Shown one piece after another: positions 46,362-57,873 of a stretch of 64,000 nt of DNA (position 1 is its first letter; each line of letters opens with the position of its first letter). Location: the NCBI GenBank assembly GCA_001687465.1, contig LVLI01000020.1:112830-176829 (forward strand), written 5' to 3'. The position numbers were made by a program, and so were the translations under genes. The DNA is from Halocafeteria seosinensis (taxonomy: Eukaryota; Sar; Bigyra; Bicosoecida). The notes beneath the pieces were generated by a model that saw only the letters and a list, made by a program, of their open reading frames with translations, did no database searches and was not told where the DNA came from.

Positions 46362-48045
46362 CTCGAACAGATTACTGGGCAATAGAATACGATATCAATG
46401 AAGAGAGAGAGAGAGTCCTGGAATGTAACTCTTCCTTGGGTTTGTCTGCAAGGCACAATGAGGTTACATGAGGCAATAAACACTCATGATGTGCGATACA
46501 GTTGCCCTTCCATAGCACATGTTACCGGTTGAATTACGTCAATCCAAAAAGTACTACAGAGACTACATCCAATATACTACGCGGTTCAAGGAAGTTTGCC
46601 ACCAATAAACGCATCCATGGCCCTTAAATCGGGTGACCAAGTTGTGTGAGCTCCGGGCTGACTCCAGACTTCTGTGTCCTTAAGGCCAGGCACGGAAAAT
46701 CCCGCTCCTTTTTTGCTTCTCCTCGTCTCCCCCCGACGCAGGACCCCTTCGTGCTCGTCCCCTAGTCAAGGAGGGCGAGACCTACCCCTCGGTCTACAGC
46801 GCTCAGATCTCTCGGTGGAAGACATATCCACCACCCATTCCAATCTATACCCTTAGAGGTACCATGGACGGATGACGATACCGGCTGGCGCCCTCGGAGA
46901 GGCCCTCAAACGGACGTGAGAAGCCGAAGAAACCATTGGATTTTCAGGGACATACCTGGTTCGGTAAACCCAAGCTAGTTTTTGTCCTGCATGCGACTGT
47001 TGTGGTGGTTCTCAGTCGTTCCTCGTGCAGATCCTAGTTATCGCGTCATTGATCAATGGCTGGGTGATGCTAGAACACTATCAACGAACCGGGGGGCGAT
47101 AAGATTAAACTTCGGATACTTCTCTCCCCCACCAATTGAAACAATCTTTTCGTTGCCTTCACAAGTAAGTTGAAGAGCGACTCGCTCTGAGCGAGTCGAC
47201 ACGACTCGACAGCGCCCAGTATACGGAGTGTAGCTTCCCACAGGAGCGTGGGGAAGTCCCTCTGGAAGGAGTTGATCACAGTCACAAACGCGGTTTTGAT
47301 GTGGTCCGCTTACAAGCGCGTTCCGGATGTCATACGCCGGGAGACCACCATGTGCGATCCTGCCTGACTGGGAGGAGGACAGGAACAAGCATTACCACAC
47401 CGGTACATGTAGGATTCCTAGCCCGTTCCGCTAGGAGGATCCTTCGGAAAACGCTGTCCTAGTGCCACCTGCTGCGAGCGCTGCATCTGCAAACGCGTTC
47501 CTGCGGCTGCATTTCCCCCAGGTGCGCACCGTGTGACCGTCAGTGTGGTTCTGGTGGTTGTTACCCAGTGTGTACACTGTACAGTGTGTGATGTGTATTA
47601 TTAAGTTCCGGAACAGCTCGAAGTCGTGCGCACTGCATGCTGGCGCTGCCGATGAAGGGTTTGGTGCCCTTATGCTTTTGCCCTACCCATGGTACTTTTG
47701 TCTCCACCGTACCTTTTCCAGGCGCTGGTGCAGCTACAGCTAAAGCAGCTCCCCTTTGAGACTTTGGACGTTTTCGTCCCGTCACTGAGCAAGTGTTTGA
47801 TGGATCATGCTTGTTGCCCAGGTTTAGACTGCCCTGTGACTTTTTGCAACTCCAGGTGCCTGGCACTGCCTGTAACTAGAGTTCCTGGTAAAGAAAGCAA
47901 AGCTCGTGGTTGTACACAAGAAGAAGTCGCCGAGATCCCCATCAGCTCCATGCCGATTCCCGCTGCACCTGCTGCATCATTGCCTGCGTAACGCTTAAGA
48001 TAAAAGCTACGCGGAGAGCGACTACTACCATCCAGAGTCATCTCT
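46362..48045. other. Intergenic region, no gene supported
   Basis: Contains a GA microsatellite near 46401-46413 and a TGTACACTGTACAGTG palindromic cluster near 47571-47586. Minus-strand open frames at 47053-47388 and 47561-47866 lack family signals. The far end (from about 48020) starts the homology shared with the second RHS-like copy. Confidence 0.3.
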
Positions 48046-50050
48046 TCAGCCGCCATCTGCCCCTTCCGCTTCATCCGATTCGCTATCTGTCTCTCCCTCC
48101 GTGTCATATTCGCTCTCCTCACCCATTTCAGTGGCTGCTTCTATACTCTCGTTGATTTCTTCAGTTTTTGTTCCTCCCACACCCTTATAAACAACGTCCA
48201 AGACTCTCTTCCACTCCATCGCATCCCATTTGTTCAACAGTCTGTCCATAATTTCCTGAGAAGCATACCTCACTCTGCCGAATTGGTACATATACATGTC
48301 ATCTCGCTTGCGGTGCCAAAATTGTACAGCCTTAAACGTCACTTTTTCTTCTCCTTCGCCAACAGTTACATAACCAAGGTCGCCAGTGTCTTTCATTGCG
48401 TCCAAAGGATTTGCCGCTCTCACAGCGCCCTCCACTATTGCATCAATCGCATGTGGCTTCTCAAATATGTACCTCGGTATGCCACCAATCCTTCTGTGCC
48501 GTTCTTCGAGGGTACGTGCGGTTAGCCCTTGCTCGGCGTACACCATCGAGTGTAATTTGGTAAGTTCTTTGAACGTATAAGGAGACATGATTTTTCTATC
48601 AAGCGTCTTAGCCACAAAGCGACTATCTCGATTAAATTTTCGTGGAGACATGAACAAGACCAGTTTCACCTGTCGATAGTCAGCGCTATGCGCTATAGTT
48701 CGTATGTCGTCCCTCGCACCGCCGTCATACAAAAACCAGTCCCCCTCCTGAACACCTCCTTCATCGATCGAAGACACGACATTAGAACGAGTGTCAATAC
48801 GGAAGAACCACCGTGCATGCACGAAGCGGAGGCATATGCCCGAAGGCTTCCCCTCTGACGCATGAAGAAGCCTCCAAACAACGTAAGGGATCATCATGGA
48901 TTTTCCGATTCCTGGAACACCTTCGATGGAAAACAAGTACCCAGTACTTTGCTTAATGACACTAAACAGTGCAGCGTATTCTCTTCGCACAAAAATCCCC
49001 TTTCCAATCATTTGTTTCCCAGGGAGCCAGCAACCTTCCAAGACCTGGGTTCCGTTGTTCGCTGTAAGTTGTATAGCTATCAACTTGTCCACGAGGTGTT
49101 GAACCTGACTGCATTGTGGGCCATCTCCTGAACAGAAAAGCAATTAGAACAAAAGGACTAATAGGTGAACGAAGAATAACATGGTAGTAGCTGCATCTTT
49201 CTTCTCTGGGGACTTCCGGTTTTCATCCTCAGCGTGTACTTACCTGCTCCGCCACCTGAACTCAGTCCTAAGCCGCCGCCTGCGAGCAAAGAGGAAAACC
49301 GTACGGATCAGAAAATAATAAAACCACAATAGTATCTTGCTCTAACTAAAGCCCTGCTTTGAACATCCATTTCAGTGTTCGCTGTTCCTACGTCGAGTTT
49401 ACTTACGAACGACAAAGTAGTAGAGTCCGGCTATAAGAATACATATTCCGGCGAGCTGTCGCCTTTCTTCATCTAAATACAGCAAGATAGCAACAAGACC
49501 AACAGCAAAACTAACACCAACTATGACTCGATACCGTAGGTTTTTCTCTAGTCTATGTTGAGGGGCATCTTCCATCCCATTGTGATTTGCACCATCCGCT
49601 CGGCTACTAGAACTTGATCCTGAGTCCCCGTCTGCAAGCGAAGAGGATAGCCATACAGATCAGATAACAAGAAGACCGCAATAGTATCTTGCTCCAACTG
49701 AAGCCCTGTTTTGAACTTCCACTTCCGTGTTTGCTTTTCATACTTAGAGTTTACTTACGAATGCGGAAGTAGTAGAGGCCGGCTGCTATGAGGATGGCAA
49801 TAAGAATAAATGTTCCCGCGACAAAACCAAACAGCTTTCGACCTTCTTCATGTAAACTCCATAAGGTCATAAAGATAGCTATAAGGACAACACCGAAACC
49901 AACAGCAAAACTAACAGCAACAATGGCTAAGTTCTTGGACGACCTTAGTCTGTTTAGACGGGCATCTTCCATCTCATTGTGAGTGGCAGCATCCGAACCA
50001 CTACGAATTCGTTGCCTGTTGCTCGGGCTAAGTTTTCGTCCTAGTGGCAT
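48046..50050 (-). CDS. Membrane-anchored RHS/Crinkler-like P-loop NTPase, copy 1
   Basis: Exons 50050-49759, 49631-49407, 49279-49244 and 49127-48046, all joined by phase 1 introns, encode 544 residues. Exon 1 carries two predicted membrane helices (about 41-64 and 74-93); exon 2 is a diverged repeat of exon 1 with two more. A short Gly/Ser linker exon follows. The last exon has the NTPase: Walker A GVPGIGKS (254-261), GDWFLYDGGARDD, VKLVLFMSPRKF, then RRIGGIPRYIFE. This order fits the retrotransposon-hot-spot/Crinkler NTPase family, but four membrane helices are not the usual N-terminus. Compared with copy 2, the C-terminal nuclease-like region is absent; after RVLDVVYKG the frame passes into an acidic tail ending at 48046. 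It may be a regulator, decoy or decaying effector. Confidence 0.75.
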
Positions 50051-50844
50051 CGCTCCCAAACTTATGGGGTAAAGTTGCGTTGAGGTTGCACAAAACTTCA
50101 GCGCGAAGTTCTGAAGTTTGATTTTAACGTGAGGGGAAGAGGCCCTCTTCTTTTGCTAACACAGAACAATGTACAATATGTAAAACAACGCAAAACACGG
50201 TAAACAGCGCGAAGAAAACGCGGGCTTGTTAAAAGAGCAATCCCAGAGACGAACAATGCTAATAGACTCCGTAAACTGGAAAGGAACCAAAATTGCAAGT
50301 CAATCACCCTTGAAACCTTTTCTTGTGGTTGCGTTTGGCGCAAAACCACACCAACGCGAAGAAGTCAGGTCTAAGGTAGTGCGTAGAAACACAAGCCGTT
50401 TCCTTCAGGGACTGTTGAGTGACAGGCTACTGAAACCAGACCAGAACGCCGTTTGCTAATGAACGATACCAAAGAATACACAACGCGATGTCGTTACCAG
50501 GGTCATGAATATCAAATTCCCTTCACCACAGAAAACAAATCATACTCATATTCAGAGAGCACGGCAAACATGATTCTCCAGCAGCCTTCCCAAGGTCGAG
50601 GCGACACGTATTATTATGCTATTTTGTTTCATGCACCGTGTGCATAGAAAGAAACAACTATCGAATACATTTACTCGACTTTGACCAACACTTCTCTACA
50701 AGCAAGGGGCCAGCAGATACCCCGGTAAGCGTCCGTACAGATAGATGCTCGAAATTAAGCAGAGAAGCCTCGAGGAGCTTTCATTCATTGCATCGCGTCA
50801 TATGGTACCTTCAAGCCAGAGAGTCAAGTCAATGCCGCCACCGG
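50051..50844. other. Spacer between RHS-like copy 1 and SRP19
   Basis: The first 300 bp (to about 50350) are the 5' flank of RHS copy 1 and are recognisably related to 54690-54900 upstream of copy 2. The rest shows no gene. Confidence 0.4.
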
Positions 50845-51572
50845 TTAGCCTTTCTTCTTTCGGCGTTCCTTCCTATCCTTCTTTTTGTTTCTTCGTCCAC
50901 TTGTTGCTGGGGTTTCAGCACTGGATTCTTGCTGGCCTTCAGCTCCAGTAGCAGCGCTAGACCCTGCTTTTCCTTGCATTTGTTGCTTCATCTGCTCAAG
51001 TCTCTTCTTCCTCGATTCTAAGGTAGGGATGGTCCGGGCGAGTTCCTCGAATAGTTTTCGTCCTGCAGCGAAACAATCAGCGCATATAGTCACAGAATGA
51101 AACGCTGAGAGAGCAATACACACTTGTCGGGAACTGCTCATTAACTACATTTCCTTGTTCGTCTTTCAATTCAACTCGAACACGTCCATAACTCCTCCAG
51201 TCCCGCGGATGTCGATGTTTGATCTGTCGAAGACACCATTGTATATATCCAACCAAACCAACACATACATCTCTACGTACTTCCGGTGCATGTCGGAGAC
51301 CCCACTTGATACAGCATTCACGTATGTCCATGACTGTGGGCCCATGACCTGCAAGAAACACAGACGATTGACGCTCTATACAGCTTGAATGCACAAGGTT
51401 CAGACCACATACAGTCACCACATATTTCCTTTGGCACTTTCCGCCCCTGTTTGACTGTCTTGGAGCCGTCTAAATAGCAAGGGTACACCATAATCCAATG
51501 CGCAATATCCAGCTCCTCCCCCTCGGGGCCCTTGACGAGGACTGGGCGTCTCCCAGATGAAGAAGAGGCCAT
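50845..51572 (-). CDS. SRP19: Signal recognition particle 19 kDa subunit
   Basis: Binds SRP RNA and prepares it for SRP54 in co-translational targeting to the ER. Exons 51572-51419, 51348-51281, 51223-51124 and 51062-50845 total 540 bp, 179 residues. Family motifs: IMVYPCYLDGSKTVKQGRKVP, PTVMDIRECCIKWGL, RDWRSYGRVRVELKD, NEQFPTRRKLFEELARTIP, and a Lys/Arg-rich C-terminus (KKKDRKERRKKKG). The sequence is intact, so this is the functional copy; a broken inverted copy lies at 55924-57192. It sits between the two RHS-like genes, and its upstream region (51573-52250) is part of the inverted duplication. Confidence 0.93.
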
Positions 51573-52250
51573 TGCCACCTACACTACACTCCTACTATGT
51601 TCAGACACGTCTAATGGTAATAATAATGGGGTTCAATGCGACGAGCAACCCAATACTTAGTCGTTATCGATGAGTGACTGAGCTAGTGGTAGGGGGTGCG
51701 GCGGATGTACAATAACGACGAAGTACCACTTCTTCATGAGTGGGAGTGGTAATTGAAATGAACCAACCAGTGACAACGTTCACAGCTCAAGACTGCTTGA
51801 CGGAATAGCCAATTCTTATGTGAATGGATCAATTTGGACGTCAAGATCAAATATCCCACACACCGACCAGCGTTACAGTACACGTCTTCCGGTAGGAGCA
51901 GCACTACACTGTAATACACTTATACGTGAACTAGTAGCACTCGATCTTCTTGTCTGGTTTCTGTTTACTAAGGAGCACAGTTCGCTTGCCACGACAGTGC
52001 TTCGAGTAGAGTGGTAGGTATTACGTAACAGGATCAAGAACCCAGGAAGGGGACTCAGGGAGTGAGCAAACACCCCTGAAGACACTGTGTACGACGTACA
52101 GTATACAAATAATTGTGAATTGTTGTGCGATCGGTATCCATGCGCAGCAACATGGAATTCAGTTCTCATCTAATACCGAAGGCAGACGATAGCGTATTGC
52201 TCTCTCTCTACATATACTGTGAACGGCGTTTCAGAATGTCCCAGTCCGAT
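51330..52250. repeat. Inverted segmental duplication, arm A
   Basis: SRP19 exon 1, part of intron 1/exon 2 and about 680 bp of upstream sequence match, in reverse orientation and with some divergence, the region from about 55130 to 57192. Landmarks: TTAGTCGTTATCGATGAGTGAC here against GTTACTCATCGATAACGACTAA near 55831, and TCTTCCGGTAGGAGCAG here against the reverse complement near 55552. Confidence 0.85.
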
Positions 52251-52341
52251 TGGATGACCTATGCGGGAGTGTGTATTAGTATTGTTCATGCATGGCGCAC
52301 TACAGAGTCATCTCTTTAGCAGACTCTTTATTGGCATCTTC

Positions 52342-54686
52342 CTATTCATCATCTGTATCTTCCGATTTATCCGATGCGCTATCCGTGTCTACTTCCGTGT
52401 CATATTCTGTCCTCTCTCACCCATTTCATCGGCTGACTCGTCACTCTCGTCGATTTCTCCCGGTAGCTGGTCTTCAAACTCTGGAGTAAGCATATCTGCA
52501 AGGAAAAGCAAAACATAAGAAGTACATGATACACACGCTCATTACTTCGGGTGCTGTTACTCCTCGTTGGGAGGCTTGGCTTACCTCTGTCAACGAAAAC
52601 TACGTCGAACGTCATCTTCTTGAACAATGCTTTCTCTTCCTTTTTTTCCTTCTTCGAGTATTTCGGAGCATTAGGGAGGAAGATGCGTTGATACTGAGGG
52701 ATACTGAGGGACCATGAAGTAGAAATGAGGATACCGGTATCCACGACCTGCTCTATAGTGGTGGCGCACTTGCTTCCATAGACTATTAACTCCTGCCATC
52801 TTCAACGTATGACGCTGTATTGAAAAAGCAGAAGTGGAAACTGGAACACGTTGCCTGCCATAGCACTCGTAACAAGGATAGCATCCACTGTTTCAAAGAT
52901 CTTCATCGTAGGTTTGCCGTAAACAGCACCAAACCCGTTGGCACGAACATTAATCGCCTTCGCAACTACATTGTCAATTTTAGTACCAACAATTTTTTCT
53001 TCCTTGCTTGTTGGCAGAAAGAGAGTTGACTCCTTGGCCTTTTGTTCCCATCCATCATCCCCGTAAACCAGCTTGACAACGTTTGGAAATTCACGAAGAG
53101 GGGCTTTAGAAGCGCGCTGCGGGATCAATTTGTGCATAGCTCCCACAAAATATCTCCCACGAATATAAGCGTTTCCTGCACTCTTGAAGATTACGTCCAA
53201 GACTCTCTGCCACTCCATCGCACCCCAGTTGTTCAACAGTCTGTCCATAATTTCCTGAGAAGCATACCTCGCTCTGCCAAATTCGTAACTATATGTGTCA
53301 TCCCTCTTGCGGTGCCAAAATTGTACCGCCTTAAACTTCATTTTTTCTTCTCTTTCGCCAATAGTCACATAGCCAAGTTCGCCAGTGTCTTCCATCACGT
53401 CCAATGGATTTACTCCTCTCACAGCGCCATCCACCATAGCATCAATCAGTTGTGGCTCCTCAAATATGTATCTCGGTACGCCACCAATCCTTCTGTACCG
53501 TTCTTCAACGGAATGTGCCGTGAGCCCTTGTTCGGCGTACACCATTAAGTGTAATTTGGCAAGTTCTTTAAGCGTATAAGGAGACATAATTTTTCTGTTT
53601 AGGCCTTTCGGTACAAAGCAACTATCTCGATTAGATTTTCGTGGAGACATGAACAAGACCAGTTTCACCTTTCGATAGTCAGCGCTATGCGCTATAGTTC
53701 GTATGTCGTCCCTAGCACCGCCGTCATACAAAAACCAGTCCCCCGCCTGAACACCTCCTTCATCGATCGAAGACACGACATTAGAACGAGTGTCAATACG
53801 GAAGAACCACCGTGCATGCACGAAGCGGAGGCATATGCCCGATGGCTTACCCTCTGGGGCATGAAGAAGCCGCCAAACAACGTAAGGGATCATCATGGAC
53901 TTTCCGATACCCGGAACACCTTCGATGGAAAACAAGTACTTAGGACTTTGCTTAATGACGCTAAACAATGCAGCATATTCCCTCCGCACAAAAACTCCCT
54001 TTCCAATCATTTGTTTCCCAGGAAGCCAGCAACCTTCCAAGACCTGGGTTCCATTGTTCGCTGTAGGTTGTATAGCCACGAGCTTGTCCACGAGCTGTTG
54101 AACCCGACTGCATCCCTCTGATCATGGGCCGAACAGAAAACCAATTAGAACAAGAACAACAATATGGTGAAGGACGAATAAAATCCTAGTAGCAGTATCT
54201 TTATACTGGAGAGATTTCCGCTTTAAATTCTCAACGTTTACTTACCTGCTGAGCTCGGTCCTGAGTCCCCGCCTGCAAGGAAAGTGGATAGCGATACAGA
54301 TCAGATAATAGTAAAACCACAATAATATCTCGCTCCATCTGAAGCCCTGCTTTGAAATTCCATTTCAGTATTTACTTTTCATACTTACGAATGACATAGT
54401 AGTAGAGTCCGGCGAGGAGGATGACGAGGATGGCTATAAGAATACATAGTCCGGCGAGCTGTCGTCTTTCTTCATCTAAAGTCCATAAGATAGCAGCAAT
54501 ACCAACAGTGGAGCTAACGGCAATAAAGGCTTGATACCCTAGGTTCTTGGAAACCCCAAGTCTGCCAAGTCTATGTTGAGGGCCATCGTCCATCTCGTTG
54601 TGTGTTGCAGCACCCCACACCACTACAGTACGATTTCGTTGGCTGTTCTTGGGGCGTCCTTTTCCACAGCCTGCTCCCAAATACAA
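52342..54686 (-). pseudogene. Membrane-anchored RHS/Crinkler-like NTPase, copy 2 (disrupted)
   Basis: Direct-orientation paralogue of copy 1. Segments: about 54686-54389 (one pair of membrane helices; no second repeat exon), linker 54272-54246, and 54117 down to 52585, then a tail exon from 52495. Walker A GVPGIGKS and RRIGGVPRYIFE are kept, and unlike copy 1 it retains a C-terminal region (VNVRANGFGAVYGKPTMKIF, DAILVTSAMAGNVFQF, HFYFMVP) resembling the nuclease-fold end of RHS/Crinkler proteins. It is broken several times: the ATG used by copy 1 is not conserved (CTG-like), the frame shifts near 52800 after QYSVIR, a 10-bp tandem duplication at 52691-52710 shifts the frame again, and the acidic tail is frameshifted near 52410. 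A first in-frame ATG lies at HNEMDDG. Confidence 0.75.
52691..52710. repeat. Perfect 10-bp tandem duplication inside RHS-like copy 2
   Basis: ATACTGAGGG occurs twice in direct succession. Ten bases is not a multiple of three, so it shifts the frame of the minus-strand gene exactly where the coding sense breaks (HFYFMVPQY before, QRIFLPNAPKY after). Confidence 0.9.
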
Positions 54687-55020
54687 TGTAAGGGAACGGG
54701 AAAACAGAAAGACCCTGAAGACCCTCTTAGCAAACTACGGGGAACCGAAATTGGTAGCACAGGACAATGTGCAATAGTGTATGTAAAAGAACGCAAAACG
54801 CGGTAATCAGAGATAAGAAAATGCGTGCTTGTGTAATGAGTACTCTCAAAAGACAAAACAATGCTCACAAACTCCATAAACTGCAAGAAATCGAAACTTT
54901 CCACCCTTTTTTTTTGTAGTCTGGAATGATTCGGTCCGCGAATTTCGGACCGGAACCCTGACGAGTCATGACTCAGTCATCAGAGTTGTTGATGGTGACC
55001 CTGGACGACGTACAGACTCG

Positions 55021-55294
55021 GTACAGTATACAAATAATTGTGAATTGTTGTGTGATTGGTTTTCATGCGCAGCAACATGGAGCATAAGCGTACATTGTTT
55101 GAAAAGTTAGCGAAGTTAGACAATTCTGGAGGCCAATCCAATCAGACTGGGACATTCCGAAGCGTCGTTCCCAACAAAGAGATACAGAGCAATGGGCTAC
55201 TCACCACAGCCATCGTCTGTCTTTGGTATTAGATGAGAACTGAATTCCATGTTGCTGCGCATGGATACCGATCACAATTATTCGTATACAGTAC
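55021..55294. repeat. Foldback at duplication junction
   Basis: 55021-55081 (GTACAGTATAC...AGCAACATGGA) and the reverse complement of 55246-55294 are the same sequence, the second lacking about 12 bases. A single copy of the module is at 52096-52155. The arms flank about 165 bp of unrelated sequence and mark the switch from direct to inverted duplication. Confidence 0.8.
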
Positions 55295-55923
55295 ACTGTA
55301 CTCGTACGTCGTATACGGTATCTTCGTCGTCGGTGTCTTCGTGGGGTGTTGGCTCATCCGTGAGTCCCCTTCCTGATCTAGTCAGGGTCAACCCTTGGTT
55401 TGCCTTCAACGGGCTGGCTAGTGCTGATACACGTACATTGTACCACTCTACTCGAAGCACCGTCGTGGCGAGCGAACCGTGCTCCTCAGTAAGCAGAGAC
55501 CACACAAGCAGATCGAGTGCTAGTATTTCACGTATAAGTGTATTAGTGCTGTTCCTACCGGAAGACGTGTAGTCTACAGGCTACAGCTACGCTAGTCAGT
55601 CTGTAGGAGTTTTGGTCTTGACTTCCTAATTGATCTTGTCACATAAGAACTGACTTTTCCGTCAAGCAGTCTTGAGCTATAAGCGTTGTCACTGGGTTGG
55701 TTCATTTCAAATACCACTGGTCATATCCCACACTAGTTATCATAACTAGTCACTTTGACTAGTGGGTTCCCACGAAGAGGGTACGTCGTCGACTCGTCGT
55801 TACCCGCACTCACCGCACGACGTACTAGCTCAGTTACTCATCGATAACGACTAAGTCTTGGATTGCTCGCCGCATTGAACCCCATTATTATTATTAGACG
55901 TATTTGTAGTAGGAGTGTAGCGT

Positions 55924-57192
55924 ATGGTCTCTTCTTCATCTGGGAGACGCCCAGTCCTCGTCAAGGGTCCCGAGGGGGAGGAGTGTATTAGTATTGGCAA
56001 ACTATACTGTATTGCTCCTACCGGAAACCGCGTATGCTACTGGCTACGCTACGCAGTGTGAGGGGTGAACCCTAGCCGAAACCGCTCCAACATCTTCACG
56101 TTTTGGCGTACCAACGTAACTGACAGTCTGGCCGTCATCAGCTTGAAAACGTTCCGCATCTCCCTTGTTCCCAACGCCGCCAGCGGAAGTCCGGTGCTTT
56201 CCTGGCCATCCTCTTCAGGAACTTGATCGCGTCCTCCCAGAAGCCGCTCGTCGCCTCCATTGCGAACGGGTGCGGTGGTCCTTCAGATGTCAGTATTTTG
56301 TCCGCTTCATCTTCTCCGCTTCTGCCGCGATAGTGTGGGGTCTTCATACTGCCCTGGCTAGTCTGTCTCTCGTGAGCGGGTTTGGCACCGTCACATCGAC
56401 ATAAACTGTGCTCGATGGGCCCTCCGCTACCAGGTCCGTTACCGGCCTCGCTTCTCCTTCGTTTCGCGGGTCTACGAGCACCCCTACTGGCATTGGCTCG
56501 TGCGGATGTAGTTCTCCAGTTCCACTGCTATCCTTTCATGACGGCGAATCCTTTGCGTGACGTTCTCTTCTTTGCCGCACCCCAGTGCGTGGTGCAGCAG
56601 CTCGTCGATTGGTCCTCCACAGCATTCACCGGATTGCCCCGTAAACAGGTTAGTTTAGGGGAGCACTAGGCGTAGGCGCAGTCACGCGCCGCAGTGCTAC
56701 CATGTACTCGGCGTCGGTTAGCGTAAATCCTTTCCTTGGTGCTGCGTATAGCCATGCAGGTACTCCGTCCGCTTGGCAGGCTGTCAGTAACGCTTTCTGC
56801 TGCGGGTTCAGCGTCCCTTTCAGGCCTTGTAGCTGCTCTCTGCAACGTCTTTCCCAGGTGTTTTTGTACCTTCGGTTTGCTCCAGTAGCCTTTGTAGTTC
56901 GCATCCGGAAGGCCGATCGTTTCTTGTAGCGCCACCGCCATGGCTCGCGGAGAGTCAGAACGGCTTCTTCTTGTATTGCGGTAACGGTAGCGGGGGAGGA
57001 GCTGGATATTGCGCACTGGATTATGGCGCACCCTTGCTATTTAGACGGCTCCAAGACAGTCAAACAGGGGCAAAAAATGCCAAAGGAAATACATGGTCAC
57101 TGTATGTGGACTGAACCTTGTGCATTCAAGCTGTATAGAGCACTACAATAATCGTCTGTGTTTCTTGCAGGTCAAGGGCCCACTGTCATCCT
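55924..57192 (+). pseudogene. SRP19 pseudogene, truncated and interrupted
   Basis: ATGGTCTCTTCTTCATCTGG at 55924 begins a copy of SRP19 exon 1. It is interrupted after GAGGGGGAGGAG (55983) and resumes at GAGGAGCTGGATATTGCG (about 56997) through ATGGCGCACCCTTGCTATTT and the intron 1 acceptor (TTCTTGCAG). Exon 2 is lost after about 15 bases. It cannot make SRP19. Confidence 0.9.
55984..56991 (-). mobile_element. Retroelement fragment inserted in SRP19 pseudogene
   Basis: 1,008 bp flanked by the 10-bp direct repeat GGGGGAGGAG (55974-55983 and 56992-57001), as expected for a target-site duplication. On the minus strand it encodes, with frameshifts, sequence typical of the region after the reverse transcriptase in some retroelements: GVPAWLYAAPRKGFTLTDAE, a CCGG...DELLHHALGCGKE Cys/His motif, then GFWEDAIKFLKRMARKAP. 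No polymerase core or long terminal repeat is present, so it is a 3' fragment. The left 85 bp also resemble local sequence near 55545-55600 (CCTACCGGAA...), so the event may have captured nearby DNA. No poly-A end is seen. Confidence 0.6.
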
Positions 57193-57873
57193 TGCCAATC
57201 CCGCAGCCGCCCCGCAATCACAATCCTCAGTGATGCAACATGTACCCTTGGAACTGGCTCAGCTGAGAGTGATGTACGCACCGGACCTTCCATCAGAAGC
57301 AATGTCTTCGAGGGCCGCTTCCAAGGGCAACCCAGGCACGCGGCACTTCCGAGAATGTAATAGTGGGAACCAACATTGGGGCAATGATCGTCATATTTCA
57401 TTTTCCATGACTAACATAGAACCATGGGGTTGACGTGCAACTTCGTCCCGAAGATAGCACCCGGTACTCCGTCTGGGGGGAGCAGCATCGATAACGATAT
57501 GCGGTCCGTGGATTCACTCATGTGTTGTCGTTTACCATGCAACGGGTGCAATCAGCGCAATGGAGGCAAACAAAGACATACAATAGGGGAAGGCTGCAAG
57601 AAACACGGCACCAGCACTCAACAGTGTTGACATATATGCAGCAATCTATGAATGACGAACTCCACAGAAACCGTAGTGCCGCTAAACGCCGAAGCATCAA
57701 AGAAAGCCCACTCCTTCAATGCTTCAATCTCCTACCGCCGTTTCAACGAGGAACTAAGAAATCCGTTAGTGAATAGTATTGGATCCACCGGCTTTAACGC
57801 GAGCGCGCCACTGCGTATCCAAGCTAGATGGAAACTGTCGACATGTTGCACAAACAGGCATCTCGTGTTCTTG
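57193..57873. other. Region between SRP19 pseudogene and GT18 gene
   Basis: No recognised gene or repeat. Contains the 3' flank of the glycosyltransferase gene. Confidence 0.3.

Larger units (their letters stand above)
55130..57192. repeat. Inverted segmental duplication, arm B
   Basis: Reverse-orientation counterpart of 51330-52250, interrupted by about 1.0 kb of inserted sequence at 55984-56991. Homology ends at CCCACTGTCATC near 57188, in what would be SRP19 exon 2. Confidence 0.8.

Noticed and set aside
47053-47388. 111-codon minus-strand ORF
   Set aside because: No ATG-supported start context, no recognisable domain, and it lies in a region with no splice partner.
48046-54686. Bacterial Rhs polymorphic toxin
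   Set aside because: There are no YD repeats; RHS here refers to the retrotransposon-hot-spot/Crinkler NTPase family indicated by GVPGIGKS and GGIPRYIFE.
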